From Croceibacterium_A sp035626815 (GTDB lineage Bacteria > Pseudomonadota > Alphaproteobacteria > Sphingomonadales > Sphingomonadaceae), in assembly GCA_035626815.1 (NCBI GenBank), contig DASPMY010000044.1, forward strand, positions 62,001-126,000: 64,000 nt of DNA, read 5' to 3'. Positions 35,336 to 44,947 of this stretch are shown piece by piece (position 1 is the stretch's first letter; each line of letters begins with the position of its first letter). Both the position numbers and the translations under genes were made by a program. A model generated the notes under the pieces. It ran no database searches, was not told the DNA's origin, and saw only the letters and a program-made list of their open reading frames with translations.

Positions 35336-36121
35336 GTGGCGGAGGGCACACTACATCCGTTGGCGAACGCCGCGATCTACCCGAGCCTGGCCGGCAAGCG
35401 GGTGATCGTCAGCGGCGGCGCGTCCGGCATCGGCGAGGGCATCGTCGAGGGTTTCGTGCGGCAGGGCTCGGCGGTCGCGTTCGTCGACGTGATGACCGAG
35501 GAAAGCGATGCGCTGGTCAGGCGCTTCGGCGATGCGGAGATCCCGCCGGTCTTCGTCCATTGCGACATTCGCGATTGCGCCGACTACGGCGCCAAGGTCG
35601 GCAAGCTGATCGACCGGCTCGGCGGCTGCGACGTGCTGATCAACAACGCCGCCAACGACGACCGCCACTCGATCGAGGAGATCACCTCCGAGTACTGGGA
35701 CGAGCGGATGGCGGTGAACCTCAAGCACCAGTTCTTCGCCGCCAAAGCCGTGGTCCCGGCGATGAAGGCCGCCGGCGGCGGCTCGATCGTCAACCTGGGC
35801 TCGATCTCGTGGCACCTCGGGCTGGCGGACCTGACCGTCTACCAGGTCGCCAAGGCGGCGATCGAGGGCCTGACCCGCAGCCTCGCGCGCGAGCTCGGCC
35901 GCGACAACATCCGCGTCAACACGATCGTGCCCGGCAACGTCCAGACGCCGCGGCAGATGAAGTGGTACACGCCCGAAGGCGAGGCCGAGATCGTCGCGGC
36001 GCAGTGCCTCGACGGGCGCATCCAGCCGTCCGACGTCGCCGCGCTGGCGCTGTTCCTCGCCTCGGACGACGCGCGCTACTGCACCGCGCACAACTACTGG
36101 GTCGACGCCGGATGGAGATAG
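35336..36121 (+). CDS. xylB: D-xylose 1-dehydrogenase, SDR family (XylB)
   Basis: This 261-residue short-chain dehydrogenase should oxidise D-xylose to D-xylonolactone with NAD. Segments match Caulobacter XylB closely: AIYPSLAGKRVIVSGGASGIG (the glycine-rich NAD site), NNAANDDRHSIEEI, LGSISWHLGLADL, the active-site Y169 and K173 in VYQVAKAA, and MKWYTPEGEAEIVAAQCLDGR. The start is GTG 35336, four bases after the xylA stop; it gives a slightly longer N-terminus than the Caulobacter enzyme. The 3' end overlaps xylC by 10 bp. The symbol is in the Caulobacter sense, not xylulokinase. Confidence 0.95.
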   Translation: MAEGTLHPLANAAIYPSLAGKRVIVSGGASGIGEGIVEGFVRQGSAVAFVDVMTEESDALVRRFGDAEIPPVFVHCDIRDCADYGAKVGKLIDRLGGCDVLINNAANDDRHSIEEITSEYWDERMAVNLKHQFFAAKAVVPAMKAAGGGSIVNLGSISWHLGLADLTVYQVAKAAIEGLTRSLARELGRDNIRVNTIVPGNVQTPRQMKWYTPEGEAEIVAAQCLDGRIQPSDVAALALFLASDDARYCTAHNYWVDAGWR

Positions 36122-36996
36122 CCGCCGACGTCCGCGAGGTGCTCAAGGCCGAGAGCAAGCTCGGCGAGGGCGTGTTGTGGGACGCGGAACGCGGCGTGGT
36201 CTGGTTCGTCGACATCAAGCAGCATCGCTTGTGGCATTACGATCCGCAAACCGGCAGCAATGCCATGGCCGAGGCGCCCGGCCAGATCGGCTGGGCGCTG
36301 CCGGCCGAGGGCGGCGTGCTGCTGTGCGGCCTCAAGGACGGGCTCTACACCTTCGACCCCGCGACGCAGGCTTTCGCCAAGCTTATGGACGTGCCCGGCG
36401 AGCCGGCCGGCAACCGGCTCAACGATGCCTGCACCGATCCGTGGGGCCGCGTCTGGTTCGGCTCGATGGACGATGCCGAGCAAGCCGGGAGCGGGCGCTT
36501 CTACGTGTTCGACCGCGGGGAAATCCGTCCCGCCGGCCCGAGCGGCATCAGCATCACCAACGGGCCGGCGGTCTCCGGCTCGGGCGACCGCATCTTCTTC
36601 ACCGATACGCTCGGCCAGAAGATCATGGTCGCCGATCTTTCGCCCGGTGGCGTCGGTGAGGCCCGGCCGTTCGTCGATACCGGCGTGCTGTTTCCCGATG
36701 CCTATCCCGACGGTCCGGTAGTCGATGCAGAGGATCACCTGTGGACCGGCCTCTACCTCGGCGGGCGCGTCGCGCGGTTCACACCCGACGGCGTTCTCGC
36801 CGCGACCGTGGCGATGCCGGCGCGCGACATCACCAAGATGGCGCTCGGCGGCGCCGACCTGAAGACCGCCTACGTCACAACAGCGACGAAGAACATGGAA
36901 CAAGCCGACTACAACGACTTTCCCGCGGCGGGCAGCCTGCTCGCCTTCGACAGCCCGGTGGCGGGGGTCGTGCCGACCCGGGTGAGGCTCGCATGA
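36112..36996 (+). CDS. xylC: Xylonolactonase, SMP-30/gluconolactonase family (XylC)
   Basis: This 294-residue six-bladed propeller lactonase hydrolyses D-xylono-lactone to D-xylonate. It has the N-terminal metal ligand E19 in SKLGEGVLWD, GNRLNDACTDPWGRVWFGSMD, and DGPVVDAEDHLWTGLY with the catalytic aspartate region. No signal peptide is present, so the reaction is cytoplasmic. ATG 36112 lies within the last codons of xylB (10-bp overlap) and its stop overlaps the esterase start (ATGA), so translation is continuous through the operon. Confidence 0.92.
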   Translation: MEIAADVREVLKAESKLGEGVLWDAERGVVWFVDIKQHRLWHYDPQTGSNAMAEAPGQIGWALPAEGGVLLCGLKDGLYTFDPATQAFAKLMDVPGEPAGNRLNDACTDPWGRVWFGSMDDAEQAGSGRFYVFDRGEIRPAGPSGISITNGPAVSGSGDRIFFTDTLGQKIMVADLSPGGVGEARPFVDTGVLFPDAYPDGPVVDAEDHLWTGLYLGGRVARFTPDGVLAATVAMPARDITKMALGGADLKTAYVTTATKNMEQADYNDFPAAGSLLAFDSPVAGVVPTRVRLA

Positions 36997-38888
36997 GGTA
37001 TGCCGCGCTCCTTCTCGCCGGCGCGCTGACCCCGCTGCCTGCGCTCGCGGCGCCGCAGCTCGACGCGGCCTGGAGCGACCATGCGGTCATCCAGCGCGGC
37101 CAGCCGATCGTGATCGAGGGCTCCGCGCCGCCGCGCAGCGAGATCATGGCGACGCTCGGCACCGAAACCTGGCGCGGCCGCGCCGACCGCGAGGGCCGCT
37201 TCGCCGCGCAATTCGCGGCGCGCGAGGCGTCGGCCGACCCGCTCGTCCTCACCGTGGCCGACGGCTCCGGGACCGCCACCGTGACCGATATGCTCGTCGG
37301 CGACGTCTGGCTGTGCTCGGGCCAGTCGAACATGGAATGGCCGCTGTCGGCCTCGACCGCTGGCGGCGGCGCCATCCAGGGCTCGGCCGACGCAGGCCTG
37401 CGGTTGCTGCAGGTCCCGAAGGACACCGCGCCTGCGCCGCAGCGCGCGTTCTCGACGCCGGTCGCCTGGGTCGCCGCCTCGCCGGAGTCGACCCCCGCGT
37501 TCTCGGCCGCCTGCTACTACATGGCGCGCGAACTGCGCCGCAGCCTCGGGGTGCCGATCGGGGCGATCCATTCGAGCTGGGGCGGATCGCAAGTCCGGGC
37601 CTGGCTCTCGCCCGAAGCGGGCCGCAATCTCTACGGGGCGGAGCAGATGGCGCTGCTCGACGAGTTCCGCGACGATCCGCTGGCCGCGGTCACCGCGTTC
37701 ATGCCCACCTGGGAAGCGTGGTGGCGCGCGGGCACCGGCCAGGAGCCGTGGAAGGACCCGAGCGCCGTCCAATGGATGCCGGTGCCGCGGATCAGCCATT
37801 GGGGCGAGTGGGCGGGCACGCCGCTCGCCGGCAACGGCGTCGGCAACGTGCTGCTGCGCCGCACGATCACTCTCACGCCCGAACAGGCGGCTGCCGGGGG
37901 CACGCTCGGCATCGGCGTGATCGACGATCTCGACGCCACCTGGATCAACGGCCGGCCGCTCGGGGTGACCCACGGCTGGAGCGCGGAGCGGCACTACCGC
38001 GTCCCCCCGGGTTACCTGAAGGCCGGCGACAACGAAGTGCTGGTGGTCGCCTCCAACAGCTGGGGCTCGGGCGGCTTCACCACGGGGGCGGACCGGCTGT
38101 TCTTCGCGGTCGAAGGGGGCGAGCAGATGTCCCTCGCCGAAGGATGGCAGTATTCTATCGGCCAGCTCAGCCAGATGCCGCCGCGCGCGCCGTGGGACGC
38201 CAACGCCGGGATCGGCGTGATGCACAACAAGATGATCGCCCCGCTCGGCCGCATCGGGCTCAAGGGCGCCGCCTGGTACCAGGGCGAAAGCGACGTCGGC
38301 ATCCCGGGTTATGCCGGCCGCCTGAGCGAATTGTTCGCCGGGTGGCGGCGCCAGTTCGGCCCGCAGGCGCAAATGCTGGTCGTGCAGCTGCCGAACTACG
38401 GCGAGGTGACCGAAACGCCGGTTGCCGCCGGCTGGGCCGAGCTGCGCGAGCAGCAGCGCCAGGCCGTTGCGGCGGATGCCCACGCCGCGCTCGTCACCAC
38501 GCTGGATGTCGGCGAGAACGACGACCTCCATCCGCCGGACAAGCGCCAGGTCGGCCTGAGGCTCGCCGCGGCCGGGCAAGGGCAGCCGATGCCGCTGCCG
38601 TGGATCGCCTCGGTCAACAACGGCACCGTCACCGTCGAGTTTCGCGGGCTTGAGGGCGGCCTGCACGCGTGGAGCGGGCGGCCGCTCGGCGTCGAGCTGT
38701 GCGGCGACACGCAGGAAAGCTGCCGCTACGCGGCCGCGGCGACGTCCGGCGACACGCTGCTGGTCGTCGGCGACGACAAGCCCGTGACGCGGGTGCGCTA
38801 TGCCTGGGCCGATAGTCCGGTGATCAACCTGTACGACGGCCGCAAGCTGCCGATTCCAACCTTCGAGCTGCCGATCCAGGCCCGCTGA
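36993..38888 (+). CDS. SASA-type acetylesterase (CE20-like), secreted
   Basis: This 631-residue secreted protein of the sialate O-acetylesterase (SASA) family has a signal peptide ending near PALAAP. A small N-terminal beta domain precedes the SGNH hydrolase core. S112 in CSGQSNMEWPL is the nucleophile, WYQGESDVGIPGY follows, and the DDLHPPDK segment supplies the Asp-His pair. A jelly-roll-like insert (about residues 290-370, with WINGRPLGVTHGW) splits the core, as in the Xanthomonas CE20 acetylesterase from a xyloglucan locus. No sialic acid gene is nearby, so hemicellulose acetyl groups are the likely target. Being inside the cytosolic xylose operon makes the locus combine deacetylation and catabolism. 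Confidence 0.85.
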   Translation: MRYAALLLAGALTPLPALAAPQLDAAWSDHAVIQRGQPIVIEGSAPPRSEIMATLGTETWRGRADREGRFAAQFAAREASADPLVLTVADGSGTATVTDMLVGDVWLCSGQSNMEWPLSASTAGGGAIQGSADAGLRLLQVPKDTAPAPQRAFSTPVAWVAASPESTPAFSAACYYMARELRRSLGVPIGAIHSSWGGSQVRAWLSPEAGRNLYGAEQMALLDEFRDDPLAAVTAFMPTWEAWWRAGTGQEPWKDPSAVQWMPVPRISHWGEWAGTPLAGNGVGNVLLRRTITLTPEQAAAGGTLGIGVIDDLDATWINGRPLGVTHGWSAERHYRVPPGYLKAGDNEVLVVASNSWGSGGFTTGADRLFFAVEGGEQMSLAEGWQYSIGQLSQMPPRAPWDANAGIGVMHNKMIAPLGRIGLKGAAWYQGESDVGIPGYAGRLSELFAGWRRQFGPQAQMLVVQLPNYGEVTETPVAAGWAELREQQRQAVAADAHAALVTTLDVGENDDLHPPDKRQVGLRLAAAGQGQPMPLPWIASVNNGTVTVEFRGLEGGLHAWSGRPLGVELCGDTQESCRYAAAATSGDTLLVVGDDKPVTRVRYAWADSPVINLYDGRKLPIPTFELPIQAR

Positions 38889-38889
38889 C

Positions 38890-39732
38890 GTGCTCCGGGC
38901 CGGCGAGTGGGAAGCCGAGCTCCGGCCCGAGATCGGGGGCAGCCTGGCCGCCTTGCGCTGGCGCGGGATCGACGTGCTGCGGGCCATGCCCGAGGGGTCG
39001 ACAGAACCGCTCGAAGCTTCCTGCTTCCCGCTGGTGCCCTACGCCAACCGCATCCGCGACGGCCGGTTCGGGTGGCAGGGCCGCGACGTGCGCCTGCGGG
39101 CCAACTTCCCGCCCGAGCCGCACAGCCTGCATGGCCTCGGTTGGCAGGCGCCATGGGACATCGTGAGCCAGGCGGGCTTCAAGGTGGCGATGCTCCACAG
39201 CTACGCCGGGAACGGCGGCTGGCCATGGGCTTACGACGCCGAGCAACGCATCCGGCTCGGGGACCAGGGTTGCGCGATCACACTCGACTTGACCAACCGC
39301 GCGGACACGCCGATGCCCTGCGGCGTCGGCTTGCATCCTTACTTCCGCCGCCGCCCCGAGACGCGGGTGACCTTCGAGGCCGGCGGCATGCTCGAGCTTG
39401 ACGCGGGCCTGATCCCGACCGGCGAGATCGCCGGCCCGGCCCGTTTCGCCGACTGGCACGGCGGCACCGCGCTGCCCCCGCGGACGGTCGACCATTGCTT
39501 TTGCCGATGGGATGGCGCCGCCCAGATCGAGGACGGCCTCGTGACGATCCGCATGACCGCGCGCGGCGCGTCGTTCGTTCACGTCTACGCCCCGGCCGAC
39601 GGCAGCGCGCTGTGCCTCGAGCCGGTCAGCCACGCGCCTGACGCCGTCAACCGCGCCCCGGAGGAAATGACGCTGCTTCCGCCCGGCTGCACCGCCAGTC
39701 TGACGATGCGGATTTCGGCCGGGCCTGCCTGA
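38890..39732 (+). CDS. Aldose 1-epimerase (galactose mutarotase-like)
   Basis: This 280-residue protein of the aldose 1-epimerase superfamily would interconvert alpha and beta anomers of xylose or glucose. Family elements are FPLVPYANRIRDGRF, the histidine segments HSLHGLGWQ and GVGLHPYF, and the glutamate in CLEPVSHAPDA. It has no signal peptide. GTG 38890 is one base after the esterase stop, so it closes the xylose operon. In this place it would speed delivery of the anomer that XylB uses; that is inferred from position. Confidence 0.88.
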   Translation: MLRAGEWEAELRPEIGGSLAALRWRGIDVLRAMPEGSTEPLEASCFPLVPYANRIRDGRFGWQGRDVRLRANFPPEPHSLHGLGWQAPWDIVSQAGFKVAMLHSYAGNGGWPWAYDAEQRIRLGDQGCAITLDLTNRADTPMPCGVGLHPYFRRRPETRVTFEAGGMLELDAGLIPTGEIAGPARFADWHGGTALPPRTVDHCFCRWDGAAQIEDGLVTIRMTARGASFVHVYAPADGSALCLEPVSHAPDAVNRAPEEMTLLPPGCTASLTMRISAGPA

Positions 39733-39887
39733 CGCGAAAGCGCTGTCCTACACGGCTCCATCGTGCTTGAGAGCGCGCGTGCCGCCCGCTCTGCCCCCCC
39801 AACCATGCTGATTCACCGTGTGCTGGCGGGACCGCGCTCCTTCCGCCAGAACCCTGTCAGGTATGTCAACTTTGACGCTGGAAGCCG

Positions 39888-41672
39888 CTAGTGATTGTGC
39901 CGCGGCGGCGTTTGCGAGGTTCCGCGGTACTTGAGCGCGAATTCCATCACCCCGCCTTCCGCGAGCTGCCCGGTCTTCTCGCGGAACAGCTCTTCCCACG
40001 GCGTCGCCGAAGCGGGAACCGGCGGCGCCGGCTCCTCGGCGAGACGCCGCGCGATCTCGCGCTCGTCGACCAGCGCGTCGCAAGTGCCGGCGTCGAGGTC
40101 GACGCGGATGGTGTCGCCGGTCCGCAGCCAGGCGAGGCCGCCGCCGGCCGCGCTCTCGGGCGAGGCGTTGAGGATCGACGGGCTGTCGGAAGTGCCCGAC
40201 TGGCGCCCGTCGCCGAGCGTCGGCAGCCACAGAATCCCGTCGCGGATCAGCGCGTCGGGCGGCTGCATGTTGACCACCTCGGCCGATCCCGGCCAGCCGA
40301 GCACGCCGGCGCCGCGGATGACCAGGATGCAGTCGGCGTCGATGCCGAGCGCCGGATCGTTGATCCGACGGTGGTAATCGTCGGCCCCGTCGAACACCAC
40401 CGCGCGTGCTTCGAACACCCCTTCGTGTCCGGGACGCGAGAGATAGCGCCGGCGGAACTCCTCCGAGATCACCGATGTCTTGAGGATGGCGAAGTCGAAC
40501 AGATTGCCGCGCAGCACGAGGAAGCCGGCGTTCTGCTGCAGCGGCTCGGCGAACGGGCGGATCATCTCGCGGTCGCTGCTTTCGCGGCCAGCGAGGTTCT
40601 CGGCCACGCTGCGGCCGGTGCAGGTCAGGCAGTCGCCGAACAGCCGGCCGGCCTGGAGCAGCTCCCACATCGCCGCCGGGACGCCTCCGGCGCGGTGGAA
40701 GCGTTCGCCGAGGTATTGGCCCGCCGGCTGCATGTTGACTAGCAGCGGCAGGTCGTAACCGTGCTCGCGCCAGACCTCGGGCTCGAGCTCGATTCCGGCG
40801 TGGCGGGCCATCGCCACGATGTGCGGCTGGGCGTTCGACGAGCCGCCGCAGACGGTCACGGTGGCGATGGCATTGAGGAATGATTGGCGGGTGAGGATGC
40901 GCGAGGGTCGCAAGTCCTCGTGGACCATCTCGATTATCCGGCGGCCGGTGCGATAGGCGTACTGCCCGCGCTCGCGGTACGGCGCCGGCACCGCCGCGCA
41001 GCCGGGCAGCGACAGCCCGAGCGCCTCGGCCACCGCGTTCATCGTCGAGGCGGTGCCCATCGAGTTGCAGTGCCCGGCCGAAGGCGCGCTGTCGGTCGCC
41101 CGCTCGAGGAATTCCTCCTCGTCGATCGCGCCGGCGGCGAGCAGGCGCCGGCTGCGCCAGATCACCGTGCCCGACCCGACCAGCTCGCCCTCGTGCCAGC
41201 CGTCCAGCATCGGTCCGCCGGAGAGCACGATCGCCGGGATGTCGACCGTGCTCGCGGCCATCACCTGGCTCGGCGTCGTCTTGTCGCAGCCGGTGGTCAG
41301 CACGACACCGTCGATCGGGTAGCCGTTGAGGATCTCGACAAGCCCGAGGTAGAGCAGGTTGCGGTCGAGCGCGGCCGTCGGGCGCCGGCAGTTCTCGAAG
41401 ATCGGATGCACCGGGAACTCGATCGGCACGCCGCCGGCGTCGCGGATTCCGTCACGCACCCGCCTGGCGAGGTCGAGGTGGATGCGGTTGCAGGGGCTGA
41501 GGTCGCTGCCCGATTGGGCGATGCCGATGATCGGCTTGCCCGAGCGCAGCTCCTCGGCGGTGATGCCGTAGTTCATGAAGCGCTCGAGGTAGAGCGCGGT
41601 CATGTCCATCCGCTCGCGATTGTCGAACCAGTCGCGCGAACGCAGCCGCGGACGCCCCCGCTGATCGCTCAA
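39888..41672 (-). CDS. xylD: D-xylonate dehydratase (XylD), IlvD/Edd family
   Basis: This 594-residue iron-sulfur dehydratase converts D-xylonate to 2-keto-3-deoxy-D-xylonate. It matches Caulobacter XylD through the whole length (RSRDWFDN, TALYLERFMNYGIT, GSGTVIWRSRR, C-terminal PPRHNH). Cysteines C61 (SPCNRIH), C129 (TTGCDKTTP) and C202 (SAGHCNSMGTAS) fit the expected [2Fe-2S] ligands, each one position beyond those I recall for the Caulobacter enzyme. The start is a TTG overlapping the stop of xylR (TTGA), a rare start choice that would make expression depend on translation of the regulator. Unlike Caulobacter, xylD is detached from xylXABC and lies on the other strand. Confidence 0.94.
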   Translation of the reverse strand: MSDQRGRPRLRSRDWFDNRERMDMTALYLERFMNYGITAEELRSGKPIIGIAQSGSDLSPCNRIHLDLARRVRDGIRDAGGVPIEFPVHPIFENCRRPTAALDRNLLYLGLVEILNGYPIDGVVLTTGCDKTTPSQVMAASTVDIPAIVLSGGPMLDGWHEGELVGSGTVIWRSRRLLAAGAIDEEEFLERATDSAPSAGHCNSMGTASTMNAVAEALGLSLPGCAAVPAPYRERGQYAYRTGRRIIEMVHEDLRPSRILTRQSFLNAIATVTVCGGSSNAQPHIVAMARHAGIELEPEVWREHGYDLPLLVNMQPAGQYLGERFHRAGGVPAAMWELLQAGRLFGDCLTCTGRSVAENLAGRESSDREMIRPFAEPLQQNAGFLVLRGNLFDFAILKTSVISEEFRRRYLSRPGHEGVFEARAVVFDGADDYHRRINDPALGIDADCILVIRGAGVLGWPGSAEVVNMQPPDALIRDGILWLPTLGDGRQSGTSDSPSILNASPESAAGGGLAWLRTGDTIRVDLDAGTCDALVDEREIARRLAEEPAPPVPASATPWEELFREKTGQLAEGGVMEFALKYRGTSQTPPRHNH

Positions 41673-42775
41673 GGCCGGCCCACCATTTGCGGCCGGTTGG
41701 CGAGCGACGGCGCCGCGTCCGACTGGCGGCGGATCAGCTGGTAGTCGAGCTTGAGGTGAGTCGGCCTGATCCGTTCGCCCTTCTGCCGCGAGCGAAGCTC
41801 CCGGCCGAGCAGCTCGACCGCCTTGCGCGACATGTCGCCGATCGGCTGGCGGATCGTGGTCAGCTCGGGCCAGATCGTGCTGGCGATCGCGGTGTCGTCG
41901 TACCCGGCCACCGAGATGTCCGCCGGCACGTCGAGATGCTGCCGGTGGGCCACGGCGACCGTGGCCGCCGCCATGTCGTCGTTCGAGGCGAAGATCGCGG
42001 TCGGCCGCTCGCCGCTCGCCAGCAGGCGCTCGGCCGCGTCGAGCCCCGAGCGATAGCTGAAGAAGCCTTGCGCGATGCATTCCGGCGGCACCTCGAGGCC
42101 CGCCGCGGCCATCGCATCGCAGAACCCTTCGAGGCGCTGGCCGCTCGCGCTCTGGTGCGGATTGCCGACGATGAAGCCGATCCGCCTGTGACCGAGCCCG
42201 ATGATGTGGCGCGTCATGTCGTAGGCGGCCTGGTAATCGTCGATCATCACCGCCGAATGGTTCTCGGGGCCTCGTCCCGGCCCGACCGCCACCGCCTGCG
42301 CGCCGAGCTCGCTCAGCAGGTCGAGCAGCGGCTGCTCGTCGCACAGCGGCGAGGGCAGGACGAAGCCCTCGATGCCGGCCTCGACCAGCCGGCGGACGAC
42401 CGCCAGCTCGTCCTTGTCGAATTCGCAGCGCTCGACGACCAGGTGCACGTCGCTCAGGCTCGCCTGCTCGAGCGCGCCCATCAGCAGCTCGCTGAGGTAC
42501 GAGGCCGAAGGGTTCGAATAGAGCAGCGCGATCCGGGTCTGCGCGGCGCCGGCGAGGCTGCGCGCGGCGCGGTTGGGCGAATAGTTGAGCCGCTTGATCG
42601 CGTCGAGCACGGCCTCGCGCGTTTCCTCGCGCACGCTGCGCTCGCCGTTGATCACGCGGCTGACGGTCATCGGCGAGCAGTTCGCGGCCCGCGCGACGTC
42701 GGTGATCGTCGGCGCGCCGCGATTGCCGCGAACACCGCGGCGGGAGGCTCCCCTGGGCTTTTCCGTCACAGCCAT
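41669..42775 (-). CDS. xylR: LacI-family transcriptional regulator, likely XylR
   Basis: This 368-residue LacI/GalR regulator has the N-terminal HTH plus hinge TITDVARAANCSPMTVSRVI ... LNYSPNRAARSLAG (about residues 22-77), then a periplasmic-binding-protein-like sensor domain. It is the only LacI-type gene in the window, and eight operator-like palindromes of LacI type occur around it. It lies 60 bp downstream of the GH67 gene on the same strand and its stop overlaps the xylD start. GH67, xylR and xylD thus probably form one operon under site 8, making XylR autoregulated. Xylose or a xylose-derived acid is the likely inducer, by analogy with Caulobacter XylR. ATG 42775 follows AAGGA. Confidence 0.85.
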   Translation of the reverse strand: MAVTEKPRGASRRGVRGNRGAPTITDVARAANCSPMTVSRVINGERSVREETREAVLDAIKRLNYSPNRAARSLAGAAQTRIALLYSNPSASYLSELLMGALEQASLSDVHLVVERCEFDKDELAVVRRLVEAGIEGFVLPSPLCDEQPLLDLLSELGAQAVAVGPGRGPENHSAVMIDDYQAAYDMTRHIIGLGHRRIGFIVGNPHQSASGQRLEGFCDAMAAAGLEVPPECIAQGFFSYRSGLDAAERLLASGERPTAIFASNDDMAAATVAVAHRQHLDVPADISVAGYDDTAIASTIWPELTTIRQPIGDMSRKAVELLGRELRSRQKGERIRPTHLKLDYQLIRRQSDAAPSLANRPQMVGRP

Positions 42776-42835
42776 CGGCCGTCCTTAGGCGTGCAGCGCC
42801 ATGCCCGGCAATAGGGCGGCGTCGCCCGCCTGCGA

Positions 42836-44944
42836 TCAGTGCCCGGGCGCATCGGGGAAGCTCAGCGACTGGTAGTGCTCGAGCGAATGCTCGGGCGGCC
42901 GAGCACCGCCCGGGAGCGGAAGCCCGTGGAGCGATTGCCAGTAGGCGATCGAGGCGTCGCGCCACCAGCGCGCCTCGCGCCGCTGGATGGCGAGGTCCTC
43001 GGTCACCTCGGCGAAGAACTGCGGGTCGACATAGGGCTGCTGCGCCGCCCAGGTCCATCCCATCGCATCGACCGCCGCAACCCCGCGGTCGTAGCGGGCG
43101 ATCAGCTCGTCCCACAGCGGGCGTCCGCCGGGCATCGCGAAGTCCCACGGCACGTGGTGGAACCACAGCAGATAAGCCGGGTCGATCGTGCGCGGATCGC
43201 GCCACTGCGCCGCGACCGAGGGCGCATATTGCTCGAGCGCATTGCTCCCGCTCGCGGTGCGGTCGAAGCCGATGCCGCGCGCATCGGCGCGGTGGTAGTA
43301 GCATGGGTTCCACTCCGGCCGGGCGAGATCGCAGACCCACGGAGCCGGGCCGTAGTGGTGCCCGGTGGCGAACAGGTGCGCGAGGCCGAGCGGGTTCATG
43401 TAATCGACCACCGCCTGGTGGCTCCCCAGCATCATCGGCACCACGCGGGCGAGGAACGCCGGCTCGCGGCTGAACGTCTGCGCCGCCCATTCGCGGGCGA
43501 TCTGCTCACTCGACAGGTCCGGATTCCACGCCAGGCGCCCGAAGGCGTACCAGTTCGCCTGGTCGAAGTGCGAGCCCGACCAGTTCCGGTCGGACCCGGT
43601 GTTGGCCACCCCGGCCATTCCCCCCGGGGCGACGATCGTGGCGACGGTGCCGCCGCGGCCGGTCTGGGCGTCGAGCGTTTCCTCCCACATCGGGGCGAGG
43701 AACGCGAGATGCGTGGAGAAGCCGAGGTATTCCTTGGTTATCTGCGCCTCGAGCATCAGCCGGGTGCGCGGCATGGCTCCGAACAGCGGATGGAACGGCT
43801 CGCGCGGCTGGAAGTCGATCGGCCCGTTCTTGACCTGGACGATGACGTTGTCGGCGAACCGGCCGTCCAGCGGAACGAACTCGGCGTACGCCTGCTTGGC
43901 ACGGTCGGTCTCGTCCTCGGCCGAATAGACGAACGCGCGCCAGATCACCGTGCCGCGTTCGCCCACCGCCGCCGCCAGCATGTTCGCCCCATCGGCATGG
44001 GTGCGGCCGTAGTCCTGCGGCCCGGGCTGGCCTTCGGAGTTGGCCTTGACGAGGAACCCGCCGAAATCGGGGATCGCGGCGTAGAGCGCATCGGCGCGCT
44101 CCGCCCACCACGCCTGCACTGACGGGTCGAGGGGGTCGGCCGTCGCCAGCCCGCCGACTTCGCGCGGCGCCGAGAAGCGCGCCGAGATGTACAGCCGGAT
44201 GCCATAAGGCCGCCACGCGTCGGCCAACCGCTTGAGCTTGGGCAGGTAGCGGTCGGTCAGGAAAAGCGCACTGGCGTTGACGTTGTTCACCACCGCGCCG
44301 TTGATGCCCAGCGAGGCGTTGGCCCGCGCGTAGTCGATCATCCGCGAGTCGAGCCGGTCGGGCAGCCGCCACCAATCGAAGATCGAGCGTCCCGCATAGC
44401 CGCGCTCGACCGTGCCGTCGGGGTTGTCCCAGTGGTTGAGCAGCCGCAGCGGCGTCGCCGGGGTGGACGCGATGTCGAGCGTGGACGGATTGGCTCCCAG
44501 GGACAACTCGCGCAGCAGGGCGAACGAGCCGTAGAGGCAGGCGAGATCGCTCGACCCGGAAATCCTGATATTGCGGCCTTCGGACCTGATCGTGAATCCG
44601 ACCGCACCGTCGCCGCGATCGTCCGGACAACTGAGCAGGACCTCGCGAGAAGCCGGTACCTCGTCCCGCCAATCCGCCCAGTCGCCGGTCAGTTCGGAAA
44701 AGCCGCGGATGAGCTCGCCATTCGCGGCATCGAGCGTGGGACTTTGCTGTCCCCACACCAGGGCGCTCGGGAACGGGCGCGGGCCGAATCCACGCAATCG
44801 CTCGAGCGCCTCGCCTTCCAGCGGAGCGTAGCGCAGCCACAGCCGATAGCCGCCCTCCGCACGCGCCGGGGCGGCCGCCGCCAGCGCTGCGAGAAGGAGC
44901 GCGAGCAGCGCCGCGAGGCGATTGACAAGCCCTCTCCCTATCAT
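42836..44944 (-). CDS. aguA: GH67 alpha-glucuronidase, exported
   Basis: This 702-residue GH67 enzyme removes (4-O-methyl-)glucuronic acid from the non-reducing end of xylo-oligosaccharides. Family hallmarks are LRLLNHWDNPDGTVERGYAG, INGAVVNNVNA, GGFLVKANSEGQPGPQDYGRTHADGANM, VQVKNGPIDFQPREPF and WYAFGRLAWNPDLS. A signal peptide (hydrophobic segment ending near APARAEGG) points to the periplasm. Start choice is uncertain: ATG 44944 begins three bases after the operator and leaves little leader, whereas an in-frame TTG at 44980 would place the operator inside the gene. It is the first gene of a probable GH67-xylR-xylD operon, divergent from the GH3-GH3-permease-GH10 unit. Confidence 0.94.
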   Translation of the reverse strand: MIGRGLVNRLAALLALLLAALAAAAPARAEGGYRLWLRYAPLEGEALERLRGFGPRPFPSALVWGQQSPTLDAANGELIRGFSELTGDWADWRDEVPASREVLLSCPDDRGDGAVGFTIRSEGRNIRISGSSDLACLYGSFALLRELSLGANPSTLDIASTPATPLRLLNHWDNPDGTVERGYAGRSIFDWWRLPDRLDSRMIDYARANASLGINGAVVNNVNASALFLTDRYLPKLKRLADAWRPYGIRLYISARFSAPREVGGLATADPLDPSVQAWWAERADALYAAIPDFGGFLVKANSEGQPGPQDYGRTHADGANMLAAAVGERGTVIWRAFVYSAEDETDRAKQAYAEFVPLDGRFADNVIVQVKNGPIDFQPREPFHPLFGAMPRTRLMLEAQITKEYLGFSTHLAFLAPMWEETLDAQTGRGGTVATIVAPGGMAGVANTGSDRNWSGSHFDQANWYAFGRLAWNPDLSSEQIAREWAAQTFSREPAFLARVVPMMLGSHQAVVDYMNPLGLAHLFATGHHYGPAPWVCDLARPEWNPCYYHRADARGIGFDRTASGSNALEQYAPSVAAQWRDPRTIDPAYLLWFHHVPWDFAMPGGRPLWDELIARYDRGVAAVDAMGWTWAAQQPYVDPQFFAEVTEDLAIQRREARWWRDASIAYWQSLHGLPLPGGARPPEHSLEHYQSLSFPDAPGH

Positions 44945-44947
44945 CCA

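Noticed and set aside
39733..39887. Operator or terminator between the epimerase and xylD
   Set aside because: An AGCGCT core occurs near 39739 but the flanks do not fit, and no stem with a T-tract was found between these convergent genes.
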